DNA of 60,677 nt from the NCBI GenBank assembly GCA_023375785.1, contig SZWC01001166.1, forward strand, positions 69,740 to 130,416. The letters run 5' to 3'. Of this stretch, positions 11,948 through 22,310 are shown in pieces (positions within the stretch are counted from its first letter, which is position 1; each line of letters opens with the position of its first letter). Under the pieces are notes generated by a model that did not search any database, was not told the DNA's origin, and worked only from the letters and a program-made list of their open reading frames with translations. Origin of the DNA: Penium margaritaceum. Lineage: Eukaryota; Streptophyta; Zygnematophyceae; Desmidiales; Peniaceae. The translations under genes were made by a program, and so were the position numbers.

Positions 11948-12531
11948 TGTCAGAAGAATGTAGGCATCAGGATAACAGCAGCAAGAGTAGGCAGACGCAT
12001 CGCAACATGCAAGTGTACGTCAGCAGATTGACGTTAGCGAGAGCGGTCGCGAGGAGTTAGTCGCAGAGGTTGATAGAGGCTGAGACGTGAGGTAGTCGAG
12101 GTAGACAAGCTGATGAGAGAGTGCTAGTGAGATGATTGGTGGTTGGCTGAGTAAGAGAGCTGAGCGAGGGAGCAAGAGTGACGGAGCGAAGAGCTGAAAA
12201 AGGTTGGCGAAAGTAAGGAATGTGAGGTACAAGCAGAGCGAAGACACGACGGCAAAGCCGTGTAACCAAGGGGGAACAGGATGGGTAGAACTATTCTGGG
12301 TAACTTGAGGGAATGAACGTCCTTGTATAAAAAGACAGAAAAGGAAAAACAAGCAGTGCAACGGCTTCTTTTCCGCTAGCCGGACGCGATGTGACAAGTG
12401 TCACTTGATTAGGAGATGTCTTGACGGTAGGTTCCAAACGGTCGATTGACCGGAGAACCGTTGGTCAAGTTGGTTCGGTCCAGGACCTGAACCGTTATTG
12501 AGATGTCTTATCGTTGTGCTATTTACTGACA
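11948..12531 (-). repeat. 3' LTR of element 2
   Basis: Reads TGTCAG...TGACA on the top strand (a perfect terminal inverted repeat). It is 584 bp and homologous to 16313-16897. The TATA-like element is at 12326-12333 on the minus strand. The adjacent CCCCTGG at 12532-12538 reads CCAGGGG on the minus strand and serves as the polypurine tract. Confidence 0.9.
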
Positions 12532-12538
12532 CCCCTGG
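12532..12538 (-). other. Polypurine tract of element 2
   Basis: CCAGGGG on the minus strand, directly upstream of the 3' LTR in element orientation. Confidence 0.55.
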
Positions 12539-12579
12539 TCACACCGATAAGGTTAGAAGTGGACACTCCTCCAATGGCG

Positions 12580-12789
12580 TCATGTGTGGTCATCTGATGA
12601 ATCTTTTGAGGGAGCAAGATCATGTGAAGACGGCTCTGGTGCTGGAGGAGGATTTGGTGCCATTGGAGGAGGTGCAGGCAACCAGTATGGATTGAGTGCT
12701 CGAGGGTTGTATCCTCCTCGTACTCCTCTCTGGTATTCTGTTTGGTATGCAGACTCTCCTCGTGCACAGAACTCTTCCATGTTATTCAT
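12580..12789 (-). pseudogene. Proline-rich C-terminal fragment of gag-like protein (element 2)
   Basis: A 69-codon minus-strand frame, rich in P and G in its middle (P-A-P-P-P-M-A-P-N-P-P-P) with an S/D-rich end. It lies about 20 bp downstream of the gag-like frame ending at 12811 but in a different frame, which suggests one gene split by an indel. No zinc knuckle is seen. The function is inferred only from position. Confidence 0.35.
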
Positions 12790-12810
12790 AAAGGAAGGAT
12801 TGTTTAGGCC

Positions 12811-13155
12811 TCACGCAATGATAATATCATGAAAAGGCTGGTCTGTGGTTGTCATAAGTAGTGTCCGGGCCTGGCAGAGAGCGTAGTAGTAGTTTTCTCG
12901 GTAGACCGGATGTTGACGAGAGGACCATCTCACCGATTCTATGAATAAGTCCTTGAGTCGGAAGCCACGGGTTGTTACTCTTCGAGTGACACGCATTAGT
13001 GCATCTTCCCATTGGATGAAGTTGTTGTCTTCTTCATCCACGAACTCGAGCACTAGGATGCGGTCGACCAGGGGAACCACACGAGGATCAGTGTCCGGTT
13101 GCCGGAGTCTCCGAGCCCATCTTCAGAAATTGTTGGGAGGATTGTAGTGAGTCAT
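12811..13155 (-). pseudogene. gag-like ORF of element 2, with internal stop
   Basis: Start chosen at the ATG whose first base is 13155 (M-T-H-Y-N-P-P-N-N-F). The eleventh codon is TGA (13125-13123), after which the frame stays open to TGA at 12813-12811. Downstream of the stop are R-W-A-R-R-L, N-N-F-I-Q-W-E-D-A-L near the middle, and Y-Y-Y-A-L-C-Q-A-R-T-L-L toward the end. Element 3 has a similar order (R-W-G-Q-R, then N-Y-H-I-W, then Y-F-Y-A-G-Y-Q-A-L-L), so both probably derive from one gag-like capsid gene. A second partial copy appears at 13691-14033 through the assembly duplication. Confidence 0.5.
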
Positions 13156-14943
13156 AGTCGGAGAGATGGTGTACGTGTGTGAGTAGTGCAGGGATGAGGC
13201 AGATGCGTGGATAAAGCTGTGTTAGTGATTGATGATGAGGGATAAAGGGTCAGGGGAGAGCGGGATGATGGTGGGAGGCAGATTTGTCGGTTGAGGGGAC
13301 ACAAGGGCCAGAGCTTGTGAGTGCCTGATATTGTTGATGTGGGCGCGGGTTGTTACGGAGTGAGTGATGTGATTGGGTCAGTCCTTGTGTCGGGCAGAAA
13401 TTGATGCTGAAGATAAAGGTACGATGGATGGCTGAGTAAGCGTAGGGATGAGACCACATGTGCGAACGTTTCGGCGTGGGCACAGGTCGTCGCGGAGCTG
13501 GCGCGGCGATCGGGTAGGTCCTTGTGCCGAGCAGAGGATGATGTGGATGATGGAGGAACGAACGATTATTGAGTGGGCGCAGGGGAAAAACCACGCACGC
13601 TGCTGAAATAGGGGAATAGGATGCGGCAAGGGGAAGGCACATGCTGACGTGCCGCGAGAAATCTGCTGCCAGCGTGGGTGCAAGCTGCTNACGCAATGAT
13701 AATATCATGAAAAGGCTGGTCTGTGGTTGTCATAAGTAGTGTCCGGGCCTGGCAGAGAGCGTAGTAGTAGTTTTCTCGGTAGACCGGATGTTGACGAGAG
13801 GACCATCTCACCGATTCTATGAATAAGTCCTTGAGTCGGAAGCCACGGGTTGTTACTCTTCGAGTGACACGCATTAGTGCATCTTCCCATTGGATGAAGT
13901 TGTTGTCTTCTTCATCCACGAACTCGAGCACTAGGATGCGGTCGACCAGGGGAACCACACGAGGATCAGTGTCCGGTTGCCGGAGTCTCCGAGCCCATCT
14001 TCAGAAATTGTTGGGAGGATTGTAGTGAGTCATAGTCGGAGAGATGGTGTACGTGTGTGAGTAGTGCAGGGATGAGGCAGATGCGTGGATAAAGCTGTGT
14101 TAGTGATTGATGATGAGGGATAAAGGGTCAGGGGAGAGCGGGATGATGGTGGGAGGCAGATTTGTCGGTTGAGGGGACACAAGGGCCAGAGCTTGTGAGT
14201 GCCTGATATTGTTGATGTGGGCGCGGGTTGTTACGGAGTGAGTGATGTGATTGGGTCAGTCCTTGTGTCGGGCAGAAATTGATGCTGAAGATAAAGGTAC
14301 GATGGATGGCTGAGTAAGCGTAGGGATGAGACCACATGTGCGAACGTTTCGGCNGCCGGAGTCTCCGAGCCCATCTTCAGAAATTGTTGGGAGGATTGTA
14401 GTGAGTCATAGTCGGAGAGATGGTGTACGTGTGTGAGTAGTGCAGGGATGAGGCAGATGCGTGGATAAAGCTGTGTTAGTGATTGATGATGAGGGATAAA
14501 GGGTCAGGGGAGAGCGGGATGATGGTGGGAGGCAGATTTGTCGGTTGAGGGGACACAAGGGCCAGAGCTTGTGAGTGCCTGATATTGTTGATGTGGGCGC
14601 GGGTTGTTACGGAGTGAGTGATGTGATTGGGTCAGTCCTTGTGTCGGGCAGAAATTGATGCTGAAGATAAAGGTACGATGGATGGCTGAGTAAGCGTAGG
14701 GATGAGACCACATGTGCGAACGTTTCGGCGTGGGCACAGGTCGTCGCGGAGCTGGCGCGGCGATCGGGTAGGTCCTTGTGCCGAGCAGAGGATGATGTGG
14801 ATGATGGAGGAACGAACGATTATTGAGTGGGCGCAGGGGAAAAACCACGCACGCTGCTGAAATAGGGGAATAGGATGCGGCAAGGGGAAGGCACATGCTG
14901 ACGTGCCGCGAGAAATCTGCTGCCAGCGTGGGTGCAAGCTGCT
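12813..14943. repeat. Triplicated segment joined by single Ns (probable contig-overlap artefact)
   Basis: Segment 12813-13689 is followed by N at 13690. Then 13691-14353 repeats 12813-13475 (offset 878), N follows at 14354, and 14355-14943 repeats 13101-13689 (offset 1254). The copies appear identical wherever I compared them, down to identical short frames, unlike the divergence seen between LTRs of this element. Exact repeats starting precisely at single-N joins are typical of overlapping contig ends left unmerged. Confidence 0.88.
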
Positions 14944-16300
14944 GCAAAGTGGGCAGCTAGCTCGTGCAGATCCTTGTGGTGGCGGCAGATTCTGATGATG
15001 ATGACTAGTGAGAAAGCGGAGGCTAGTGATGATGACGGAGTGGGCATAGGGGCGAGCCGCGTGCGCTTAAGGAAGCTTCGACGTGGACGCAGGTCGTCGC
15101 GGAGCGAGCGATGCAACCGGGCCGATCCTCGTGCCGAGAGGAAAGCAATGCGGAGGAAGACGAGGCAACTGATGGATGAGTGGGCACAGGGGCAAAACCA
15201 CGTAGGCTGAAGAAAGTTTTGGTGTGGGCGCAGGTCGTTGTAGAAAGGGCGATGCAACCGGGCGGATCCTTGTGCCGAGCAGAAAACGATGCGGAAGCAG
15301 AGGAGGCAATTGATGAATGAGTGGGCGCAGGGGTGCAACCACGTGCGCTGCGAAACGATGCTTATGAAGGTGATTGGCGAGGAAGATGCTGATGATGGAG
15401 AAGTGATGCTGAGATGGCGTGGATGATGGAGAGGATCAACACAACAGACGATGATGAGATGAGGTAGGCGGCTGATGAGGCTGATACGAAGAATGAAGAT
15501 TGATGATGGAAGTTGGAGAGCGAGGCGACTAGAGAGCGGTGGGATGAGAAGCAACGCGGCAGAGAGGTAGTGCGACACAGCCACTGCCTTTTTTGTTAGG
15601 AGAGTGACGGCTTGTTCCCTAGTTGGCCCTCAACGGGCAAGAAGACTGGTGGTGTCCGATATCCTGGCAGATTGATGAAGTTGGTTGCAATGGAGGGAGT
15701 CAGGCAGCAAGCAGAGGCGCTGGTCTGCTGGTGTCAGAAGAGTGACGGCTTGTTCCCCAGTTGGCTCAATATAGGAGTAGGAAGAATGGTGGTGTCCGAT
15801 ATCCCAAGGACCAAAGTTCTGCTGCTGCTCTTGACAAAGTGAGAGGGCGATGCGAGGAGGTGGCTAGAGATGGCAGATACAGGTGGGCCGAGGAAAACGA
15901 GGCGGAAGTAGTAGATGAGACTAATAAGGAAAAAGGCGAGGGGAGGAGGTGCTTGTGGAGGCCGAAGAGACGAGGAGTAGTAGAGGGTTGGAAGTAGGAA
16001 GCTTCTAGGAAGATGACGGCAGACGGGGCCTCAGGAGTGTCCTTGCGGCTGCTGAGGGCAGCAGGTTACAAAGAGTTGGCCACAGGCGCGGAAATGGGCA
16101 CAGGGCTTTCTCAGGATGACATACCGTTGCTTCAGCATGGGAGCTTCTCCAAGCAGTGTAGCTGAAGTCAGCTGCTACCAAAGCGGAGAGACGTGAGGCG
16201 ACGGTAGCAGTGGCAGAGGTATAACGGATTGAAGCAGCTGAAGGAAGGATGGCGGCAGAGTGGTGACAAGGCTACGGGGCACCAGATGATGTCGCCTGAC
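14944..16300 (-). other. Leader of element 2
   Basis: Shares the leader organisation of element 1 in reverse. Repeat units of about 138 bp (marked GTGGGCGCAGG and GGATCC) run from about 13400 up to 15350, so the upper ones fall here. The duplicated segment with AGAGTGACGGCTTGTTCCC lies at about 15600 and 15740. There is no convincing coding content. Confidence 0.7.
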
Positions 16301-16312
16301 GCTCTGATACCA
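16301..16312 (-). other. Primer binding site of element 2
   Basis: GCTCTGATACCA on the top strand, the reverse complement of TGGTATCAGAGC, abutting the 5' LTR at 16313. Confidence 0.92.
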
Positions 16313-16897
16313 TGTCAGAAGAATGCAGGCATGAGGGTAGCAGCAGTAGGAGCGGGCAGAAGCATCAGAACATGCAAGTGTGCATGAGCAGAGTGACATC
16401 AGTGAGAGCGGTCCCAAGGAATTAGTCGCAGATGTTGACAAAGGTTGAGACGTGAGGTAGTCGAGGTAGACAAGCTGGTGAGAGAGTGCTAGCGAGATGA
16501 GTGGTGGTTGGCTGAGTAAGAGAGCTGAGCGAGGGAGCGAGAGTGACGGAGCGAAGAGCTGAGAAAGGTTGGCGAGAGCGAGGAATGTGAGATACGAGCA
16601 CAGCGAAGACACGGCGGCGAAGCCACGGAACGAAAGGGGAACAAGATGGGTAGAACTGTTCTGGTAAACTTGAGGGAATGAACGTCCTCAGTATAAAAAG
16701 ACAAAACATGACAAACAAGCAGAGCACTGGCTTCTTTTCCGCTAGCCGGACGCGTTGTGACAAGTGTCACTTTATTAGGGGATGTCTTGACAGTAGGTTT
16801 CCAACGGTAAATTGACCAGAGAACCGTTGGTCAAGTTGGTTCGGTCCAGGACCTGAACCGTTATTGAGATGTCTTATCGGTGTGCTATTCACTGACT
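16313..16897 (-). repeat. 5' LTR of element 2
   Basis: Begins TGTCAGAAGAAT on the top strand and ends near CTGACT, so the last base of TGACA seems mutated. It is about 585 bp. The TATA-like element is at 16692-16699 (minus). The array resumes at 16898. Confidence 0.88.
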
Positions 16898-18628
16898 ACA
16901 AATGGGGTGCAACCGGGGCGCAAGTGGGGTACAAGTAGGGCGCAAGTGGAGCGCAAGTGGGGCGCAAGTGGAGCGCAAGTGGGGCGCAAGTAGGATGCAA
17001 GTGGTGTGCAAGTAGGGTGCAACTGGGGTGCAAGTGGGGCGCACGTAGGGCGTAAGTGGGGCACAATTATGACGCAAGTGCGGCGTAAGTGGGGTGCAAG
17101 TAGGACGCAAGTGGGGCACAAGAAGGGAGCAAGTACGGCGTATGTCGGACGCAAGTTGGGCTCATGTAGGGCGCAAGTAGGGCGGAAGTGGGGCGCAAGT
17201 GGAGTGTAAATACGGCGCAAGTGGGAGGCAAGTCGGATGCAAGTAGGCCGCAAGTGGAATGCTAGTAGGGTGCAAGTAGGGCACAAGTAGGTTGCAAGTG
17301 GGCGCATGTGGGGTGCAAGTAGGGCGCAAGTGGGGAGGAAGTAGGGCGGAAGTAGGGCGCAAGTGGGGTGCAAGTGGGACAAAAGTAGGCCGCAAAATGG
17401 GGCGCAAGTAGGACACAAGTGGGGTACAAGTGGGGTGTACGTAGGGCGCAAGTGGGGCGCAAGTAGGGCGCAAGAAGGGCGCAAGTGGGCGCAAGTGGGG
17501 TGCAAGTTGGGTGTACGTAGGGCGCAAGTAGGGTGCAAGTAGGGCACAAGTAGGTTGCAAGTGGGCGCATGTGGGGTGCAAGTAGGGCGCAAGTGGGGAG
17601 CAAGTAGGGCGGAAGTAGGGCGCAAGTGGGGTGCAAGTGGGACAAAAGTATGCCGCAAAATGGGGCGCAAGTAGGACACAATTGGGGTGCAAGTGGGGTG
17701 TAGGTAGGGCGCAAGTGGGGCACAAGTAGGGCGCAAGAAGGGCGCAAGTTGAGCGCAAGTGGGATGTAAGTGGGGCCCAAGTGGAATGCAAGTGGGGCGC
17801 AAATGGGACGCAAGTGGGGCGCAAGTGGAGCGCAAGTAGGGCGCAAGTGGGATGCAAGTGGGGCGCACGTAGGGCGCAAGTGGGGTGCAAGTAAGGCGCA
17901 AATGGGGCGCAAGTGGGTTGCAAGTGGGGTACAAGTGGGGCGCAAGTGGATCGCAAGTGGGACGCAATTGGGGTGCAAGTCGGGTGCAAGTGGGGCGCAA
18001 GTGGGGCGCAAGTGGGACACAAGTATGGGCCAAGTGGGGGACAAGAGGGGCGCAAGTTTGGTGCAAGTGGGGCGCAAGTGGGGCGGAAGTTGGACGCAAG
18101 TGGGGCGCAAGTGGGGTGCAAGTAGGACGCACGTAGGATGCAAGTGGGATGCAAGTTAGATGCAAATAGGCCTAAGTGGTGCGCAAGTAGGGCGCAAGTA
18201 AGGCGCAAGTGGGGTGCAAGTGGGGTGCAAGTGGGGCGCAAGTAGGGTGTAAGTCGGACGCAAGTGGGGCACAAGTGGGGCGTAAGTAGGACGCACGTGG
18301 GGTGCAACTGGGGTGCATGTAAGGCGTAAGTGGGGTGCAAATGGGGCGTAAGTAGGGAGCAAGTGGGGCGCAAGTCGGACGCAAGTATGATGCAATCAAG
18401 GCGTAAGTGGGGTACAGGTGGGACGCAAGTGGGGTGCAAGTGGGGCGCAAGTGGGGCACAAGTAGGGTGCATGTGGGGTGCAAGTGGGGCGCAAAGTGGG
18501 ATACAAGTAGGGCGTTAGTGGGGTACAAGTGGGGCACAAGTGGTTTGCACATGGGGCGCAAGTGGGGCGCAAGTAGGGTGCAGGTTGGGCACAAGTGGGG
18601 CGCAAGTGGGGTGCAAGTGGGACGCAAG
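16898..18628 (+). repeat. 11-bp minisatellite array, block C
   Basis: GCAAGTGGGGC copies between elements 2 and 3, in the same orientation as all other blocks. A roughly 240-bp segment near 17290-17470 recurs at about 17535-17720, marked by GGGCGCATGTGGGGTGC followed by GCCGCAAAATGG. Only about 1.7 kb separates two retroelements in the same orientation. Confidence 0.96.
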
Positions 18629-19235
18629 TGTCAGAAGAATGCAGGCATGAGGTGAGCAGCAGCAGAAGCAGGCAAAAGCGTTGGGACATACAAGTGTACG
18701 TCTGCAGAGTGACGTAAGCGAGAGCGACCCCGAGGAGTTAGTCGCGAAGGTTGGTAGAGGTTGAGACGTGAGGTAGACAAGGTAGACAAGCTGATGTGAG
18801 AGAGTGCTAGCGAGATGAGTGATGGTTGGAGGAGTAAGAGAGCTGAGCGAAGGAGCGGGAGTGATGGAGCGAAGAGATGAGAGGGGCTGGCGAAGACAAG
18901 GAATACGAGGTGCGAGCAGAGCAAAGACACGACAACAAAGCCGCGGAACCAAAGGGGGACACGATGTGAAGAACTGTTCTGGTTGACTCGAGGGAATGAG
19001 CATCCTCGGTATAAAAAGCGCAGAACAGGACAACAAAGCAACGGCTTTTCATTGCTAGCCGGACGCGGGTGTCACTTTATTAGGGGATAACTTGGTCTCC
19101 GTCGGTTCAACGGTCCTGAGATCCTACCGTTGGTGACTGAGGTGGTTCGGGCTTGAGCCTGAACCTTTATTGAGAAAGATTAGTATTTCCTGACTGAGTG
19201 ACCAGAGTGAGTTCCTATGATGTGAATTTCTGACA
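18629..19235 (-). repeat. 3' LTR of element 3
   Basis: TGTCAGAAGAAT...TTTCTGACA on the top strand, 607 bp. TATA-like element at 19010-19017 (minus). Bordered by GCAAG on the left. Confidence 0.93.
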
Positions 19236-19244
19236 CCCCCCTTT
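19236..19244 (-). other. Polypurine tract of element 3
   Basis: AAAGGGGGG on the minus strand, directly adjoining the 3' LTR. It is the clearest of the three purine tracts. Confidence 0.8.
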
Positions 19245-19434
19245 AAACTCACAAAAGGGCACTTAGACAATTCAGAGAAGGAGATCCATGGGTATTTTAG
19301 TCCTCTTCTATTGAAGGTGTGGCCACTCATGGTCGGGAAGGAGGACTGGGAAGATACTCAAGATGGGGAACCCTCAGTGGTGCCGGGAGATTTCTGACCC
19401 TGACGCGCTGTGGACGGCTGAGCCACCGGCGCGC

Positions 19435-19848
19435 TCATCTTGTTTCGCTGACTTCTATCAGTTCTAAGATTAGAGCGTAGATGTCAGATACCTGAACATC
19501 ATAGTGTCTGAGAGACGATCGGAAGGGCTCTTCAGTATAAAGCGAGAGGATGAGAAGTGCCTGATACCCTGCATAGAAATAGTCATACGAGTATCGGGTG
19601 ACTTCTTGATTGTCGTTGAAGTTGTAGTGATCAAAGTGGAAGTATCCTCTCCGCTGAGACAACATGGTCCAGAGGTTGATATGGTGCATCTCCACATTTG
19701 TAGTTCTTCGCAGAGTGGTGTGCCATATGTGGTAGTTGTGGATTCCAATAGCATTGAAATGGAGAATTGGAATCCGTCTGGCAATGGTGAATATTTCGGG
19801 AGAGATTTGCCGTTGCCCCCACCTCGATGTTGATCGTCCATCCGCCAT
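19435..19848 (-). CDS. gag-like small protein of element 3
   Basis: The longest intact element-specific frame of the three: 137 residues from the ATG at 19848 (M-A-D-G-R-S-T) to the stop at 19435. The frame is open further upstream, but that part reads like leader. Features include R-W-G-Q-R near the start, H-N-Y-H-I-W about 45 residues in, an aromatic stretch (Y-F-H-F-D-H-Y-N-F) and Y-D-Y-F-Y-A-G-Y-Q-A-L-L, then a helical-looking C-terminus. The order matches the gag-like ORF of element 2. The protein is short for a Copia gag (usually over 250 residues) and lacks a zinc knuckle. It could be a capsid-type protein acting in trans, or simply a remnant. Confidence 0.5.
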   Translation of the reverse strand: MADGRSTSRWGQRQISPEIFTIARRIPILHFNAIGIHNYHIWHTTLRRTTNVEMHHINLWTMLSQRRGYFHFDHYNFNDNQEVTRYSYDYFYAGYQALLILSLYTEEPFRSSLRHYDVQVSDIYALILELIEVSETR

Positions 19849-20039
19849 GTGAATTTGGATGAAGGGATGGAGGCAGGTTTGACAGTGACTGATAGAAGGG
19901 GAAGCTGCTGAAGGATGGAGTGGGAGCAGATGTGACCTTTTGTGTACTGAAGAAGAAATGTCGTTCGTGGAGTAGATAGTCCTACCATACGGATATGTTG
20001 TGCCGGTTTGAGGATGATGCCAAAGGCAGAGGAGCAATT

Positions 20040-21684
20040 TGATGATTGAGTGGACGCAGGGAGCTAGCTGTGTGCGATGATGGACGTTTCAGTGTGGGCA
20101 GAGATCGTTGCGGAACGGGCGATGCGACCGAGCGGATCCTTGTGCCGAGCAGATGATGCAAAAAAGAGGGGGAACGATTGATGATGGAGTGGGTGCAGGG
20201 GTGAAACCACGTGCGCTTGCGAAGTTTCGACGTGGGTGCAGGTCATCGCGACTCGAACGATGCGACCGGGTGGATCCTTGTGCCGGACAGAGGATGATGC
20301 GGACGCCGGAGAAGCGATTGATGATGGAGTGGGTGCAGGGGAAAAACCACGTGCGCTGATGAATTAGGGGGATAGAATGCAGCAAAGGGAAGGCAGGTGC
20401 CAACGTTCTGCGAGAAATCTGCTGCCGGCGTGGGTGCAGGCTGCTGAGAAACGGGCAGCTAGCTCGTGCAGATCCTTGTGCTGGTCACAGATGCTGATGA
20501 TTGCTGATGAAGAAACAGAGGCTGATGATGATGGCGGAGTGGGTGTAGGGCCGAGCCGCGTGAGCTGAAGGAAGTTTCGGCGTGGGCGCAGGTTATCGCG
20601 GAACGGGCGATCCGACCGGGTGGATCCTTGTGCCGAGCGAAAAGCGATGCAGAAGCGGAGGAGGCAATTGATGAATGAGTGGGCGCAGGGGCGGCACCAC
20701 GTACGCTGCAAGACGATGCTGATGAGGATGATTGATGCAAAGGCAGCACGGAGGATGCTCATGACGGAGAGACGTGGAGCAGGCGGGAATGAGGCAGCAA
20801 CAGGCGACTCATGGAGTTGAGGAGACTGGAACGACGATGCCATGGAGGATCGAAGGCAATAGATGGGAATGTCACGAAGAATGAGGATGGATGATGATGC
20901 AGAAGGAGGAAGGCAGAGAGCGAGGCAAACGGAGGGAGGTGAGATGAGAGGCAACATGGTAGAGAGGTAGAGCGTCACAACCACTTTCCTCTGCTTTCAG
21001 GAGAGTGACGACTTGTTCCCCAGTTGGCCCTCCGTGGGCCGGAAGACTGGTGGTGTCCGATATCCTGACAGTTTGATAGAGCTGGTTGCGATGGAGAGAG
21101 TAAGGCAGCAAGCAGAGGCACTGGTCCGCTGATGTCAGGAAAGTGGCGACTTGTTCCCCAGTTGGCTTGGAAATGGGAGCAAGAAGACTGTTGGTGATAT
21201 CCTGACGACGGTAGTTTGGGCTGAAGCTGCTGACAGAGCGAGAAGGCAGTGCGAGAAGGCGGCTCGAGATCATAGATGTAGGTGGGCTGAGGATGACGAG
21301 GAGGAAGTAGCAGATGAGGCTGATGAGGAAAGAGGCGAGAGGAGGATGTGCTTGTGGAGGCAGAGGCGATGAGGGGTAGTGAATGGCAGATGGAAGGAAG
21401 CTTCTTGGTAGTTGATGGCAGGCGGTGGCTCAAGAGTTGCTTGCGGCTGATGTGGCGACAAGTCACCGATTGTTGGCCATGGGCGCGGAGATGGGCGCAC
21501 GGCTTCCTTAGGATGACGAGGCGTTTCTTGAGCGTGGGGAACTCGTCAGGCAGTGCTGCTGATGTGAGCTGCTGTCAAAGCGGAGAAGCGCAAGGCGACA
21601 GCAGCGGTGGTAGATGGACGCGAATGGAAGCGATGGAGGCAAAGCGATGACGCGGTCTCTGAGCGACAGGCGATGTTACCCGAG
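20040..21684 (-). other. Leader of element 3
   Basis: Contains the family's tandem repeats of about 138 bp (about 20045-20760, marked by GGATCCTTGTGCCG and GTGGGTGCAGG phrases) and the duplicated segment ending GACTTGTTCCCCAGTTGG near 21020 and 21160. Short frames on both strands are not convincing genes. Confidence 0.7.
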
Positions 21685-21696
21685 GCTCTGATACCA
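21685..21696 (-). other. Primer binding site of element 3
   Basis: GCTCTGATACCA on the top strand (TGGTATCAGAGC on the minus strand), abutting the 5' LTR. Confidence 0.93.
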
Positions 21697-22310
21697 TGTC
21701 AAAAGAATGCAAGCATGACGTCAGCAGCAAAAGAAACAAGCAGAAGCGTCGGGACATGCAAGTGTACGTCAGCAGAGTGACGTAAGCGAGAGCAGTCCCG
21801 AGGAGTTAGTCGCGGAGGTTGGTATAGGCTGAGACGTGAGGTAGTTGAGGTAGACAAGCTGATGTGAGAGGGTGCTAGCGAGATGAGTGATGGTTGGAGG
21901 AATAAGAGAGCCGAGCGAAGGAGAGGGAGTGACGAAGCGAAGAGCTGAGAGGGGCTGGCGAGGACAAGGAATGCGAGGTGAGAGCAGAGCAAAGATACGG
22001 CGACGAAGCCGCGAAACCAAACGGAAACAAGATGGGTACAACTGTTCTGGTTGACTCAAGGGAACGAACATCCTCGGTATAAAAGGGGCAGAACAGGACA
22101 ACAAAGCAACGGCTTTTCTGAGCTAGCCGGACGCGGGTGACAGGTGTCACTTTATTGGGGGATATCCCGGTCTCTATCAGTTCAACGGTCCTGAGATCCT
22201 ACCGTTGGTGACCGAGGTGGTTCGGGCTTCAGCCTGAACCTTTATTGAGCAAGACTATTCTTTCCTGAGTGAGTGACCAGAGTGAGTTCCTATGATGTCA
22301 ATTTCTGACA
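21697..22310 (-). repeat. 5' LTR of element 3
   Basis: TGTCAAAAGAAT...TTTCTGACA on the top strand, 614 bp. TATA-like element at 22079-22086 (minus). Followed by target duplication GCAAG. Confidence 0.93.

Larger units (their letters stand above)
11948..16897 (-). mobile_element. Element 2: non-autonomous Copia-type LTR retrotransposon (contains assembly duplications)
   Basis: Minus-strand element. The 3' LTR is at 11948-12531, the primer site at 16301-16312 and the 5' LTR at 16313-16897. The flanks are GCAAA (11943-11947) and ACAAA (16898-16902), a 4-of-5 match for a target duplication in the array. The interior carries the same leader as elements 1 and 3 and a decayed gag-like ORF, with no pol motifs. 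It measures 4950 bp as given, but 1254 bp (13690-14943) repeats 12813-13689 after two single-N joins. Removing that leaves about 3.70 kb, matching its relatives at 3886 and 3682 bp. The two LTRs differ visibly along their length, so the insertion is old. Confidence 0.88.
18629..22310 (-). mobile_element. Element 3: non-autonomous Copia-type LTR retrotransposon, gag-like ORF only
   Basis: Minus-strand element of 3682 bp with LTRs at 18629-19235 and 21697-22310, the primer site at 21685-21696 and a purine tract at 19236-19244. It is flanked by a perfect 5-bp target duplication, GCAAG at 18624-18628 and 22311-22315, which fixes its ends exactly. The interior has the family leader and one gag-like ORF. 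No protease, integrase, reverse transcriptase or RNase H motifs were seen. LTR lengths differ by 7 bp with scattered substitutions, so it is not recent. Confidence 0.93.

Noticed and set aside
13566-13958. Fusion ORF crossing the N at 13690
   Set aside because: It exists only because of the single-N join and the duplicated contig end; it is not a real reading frame.
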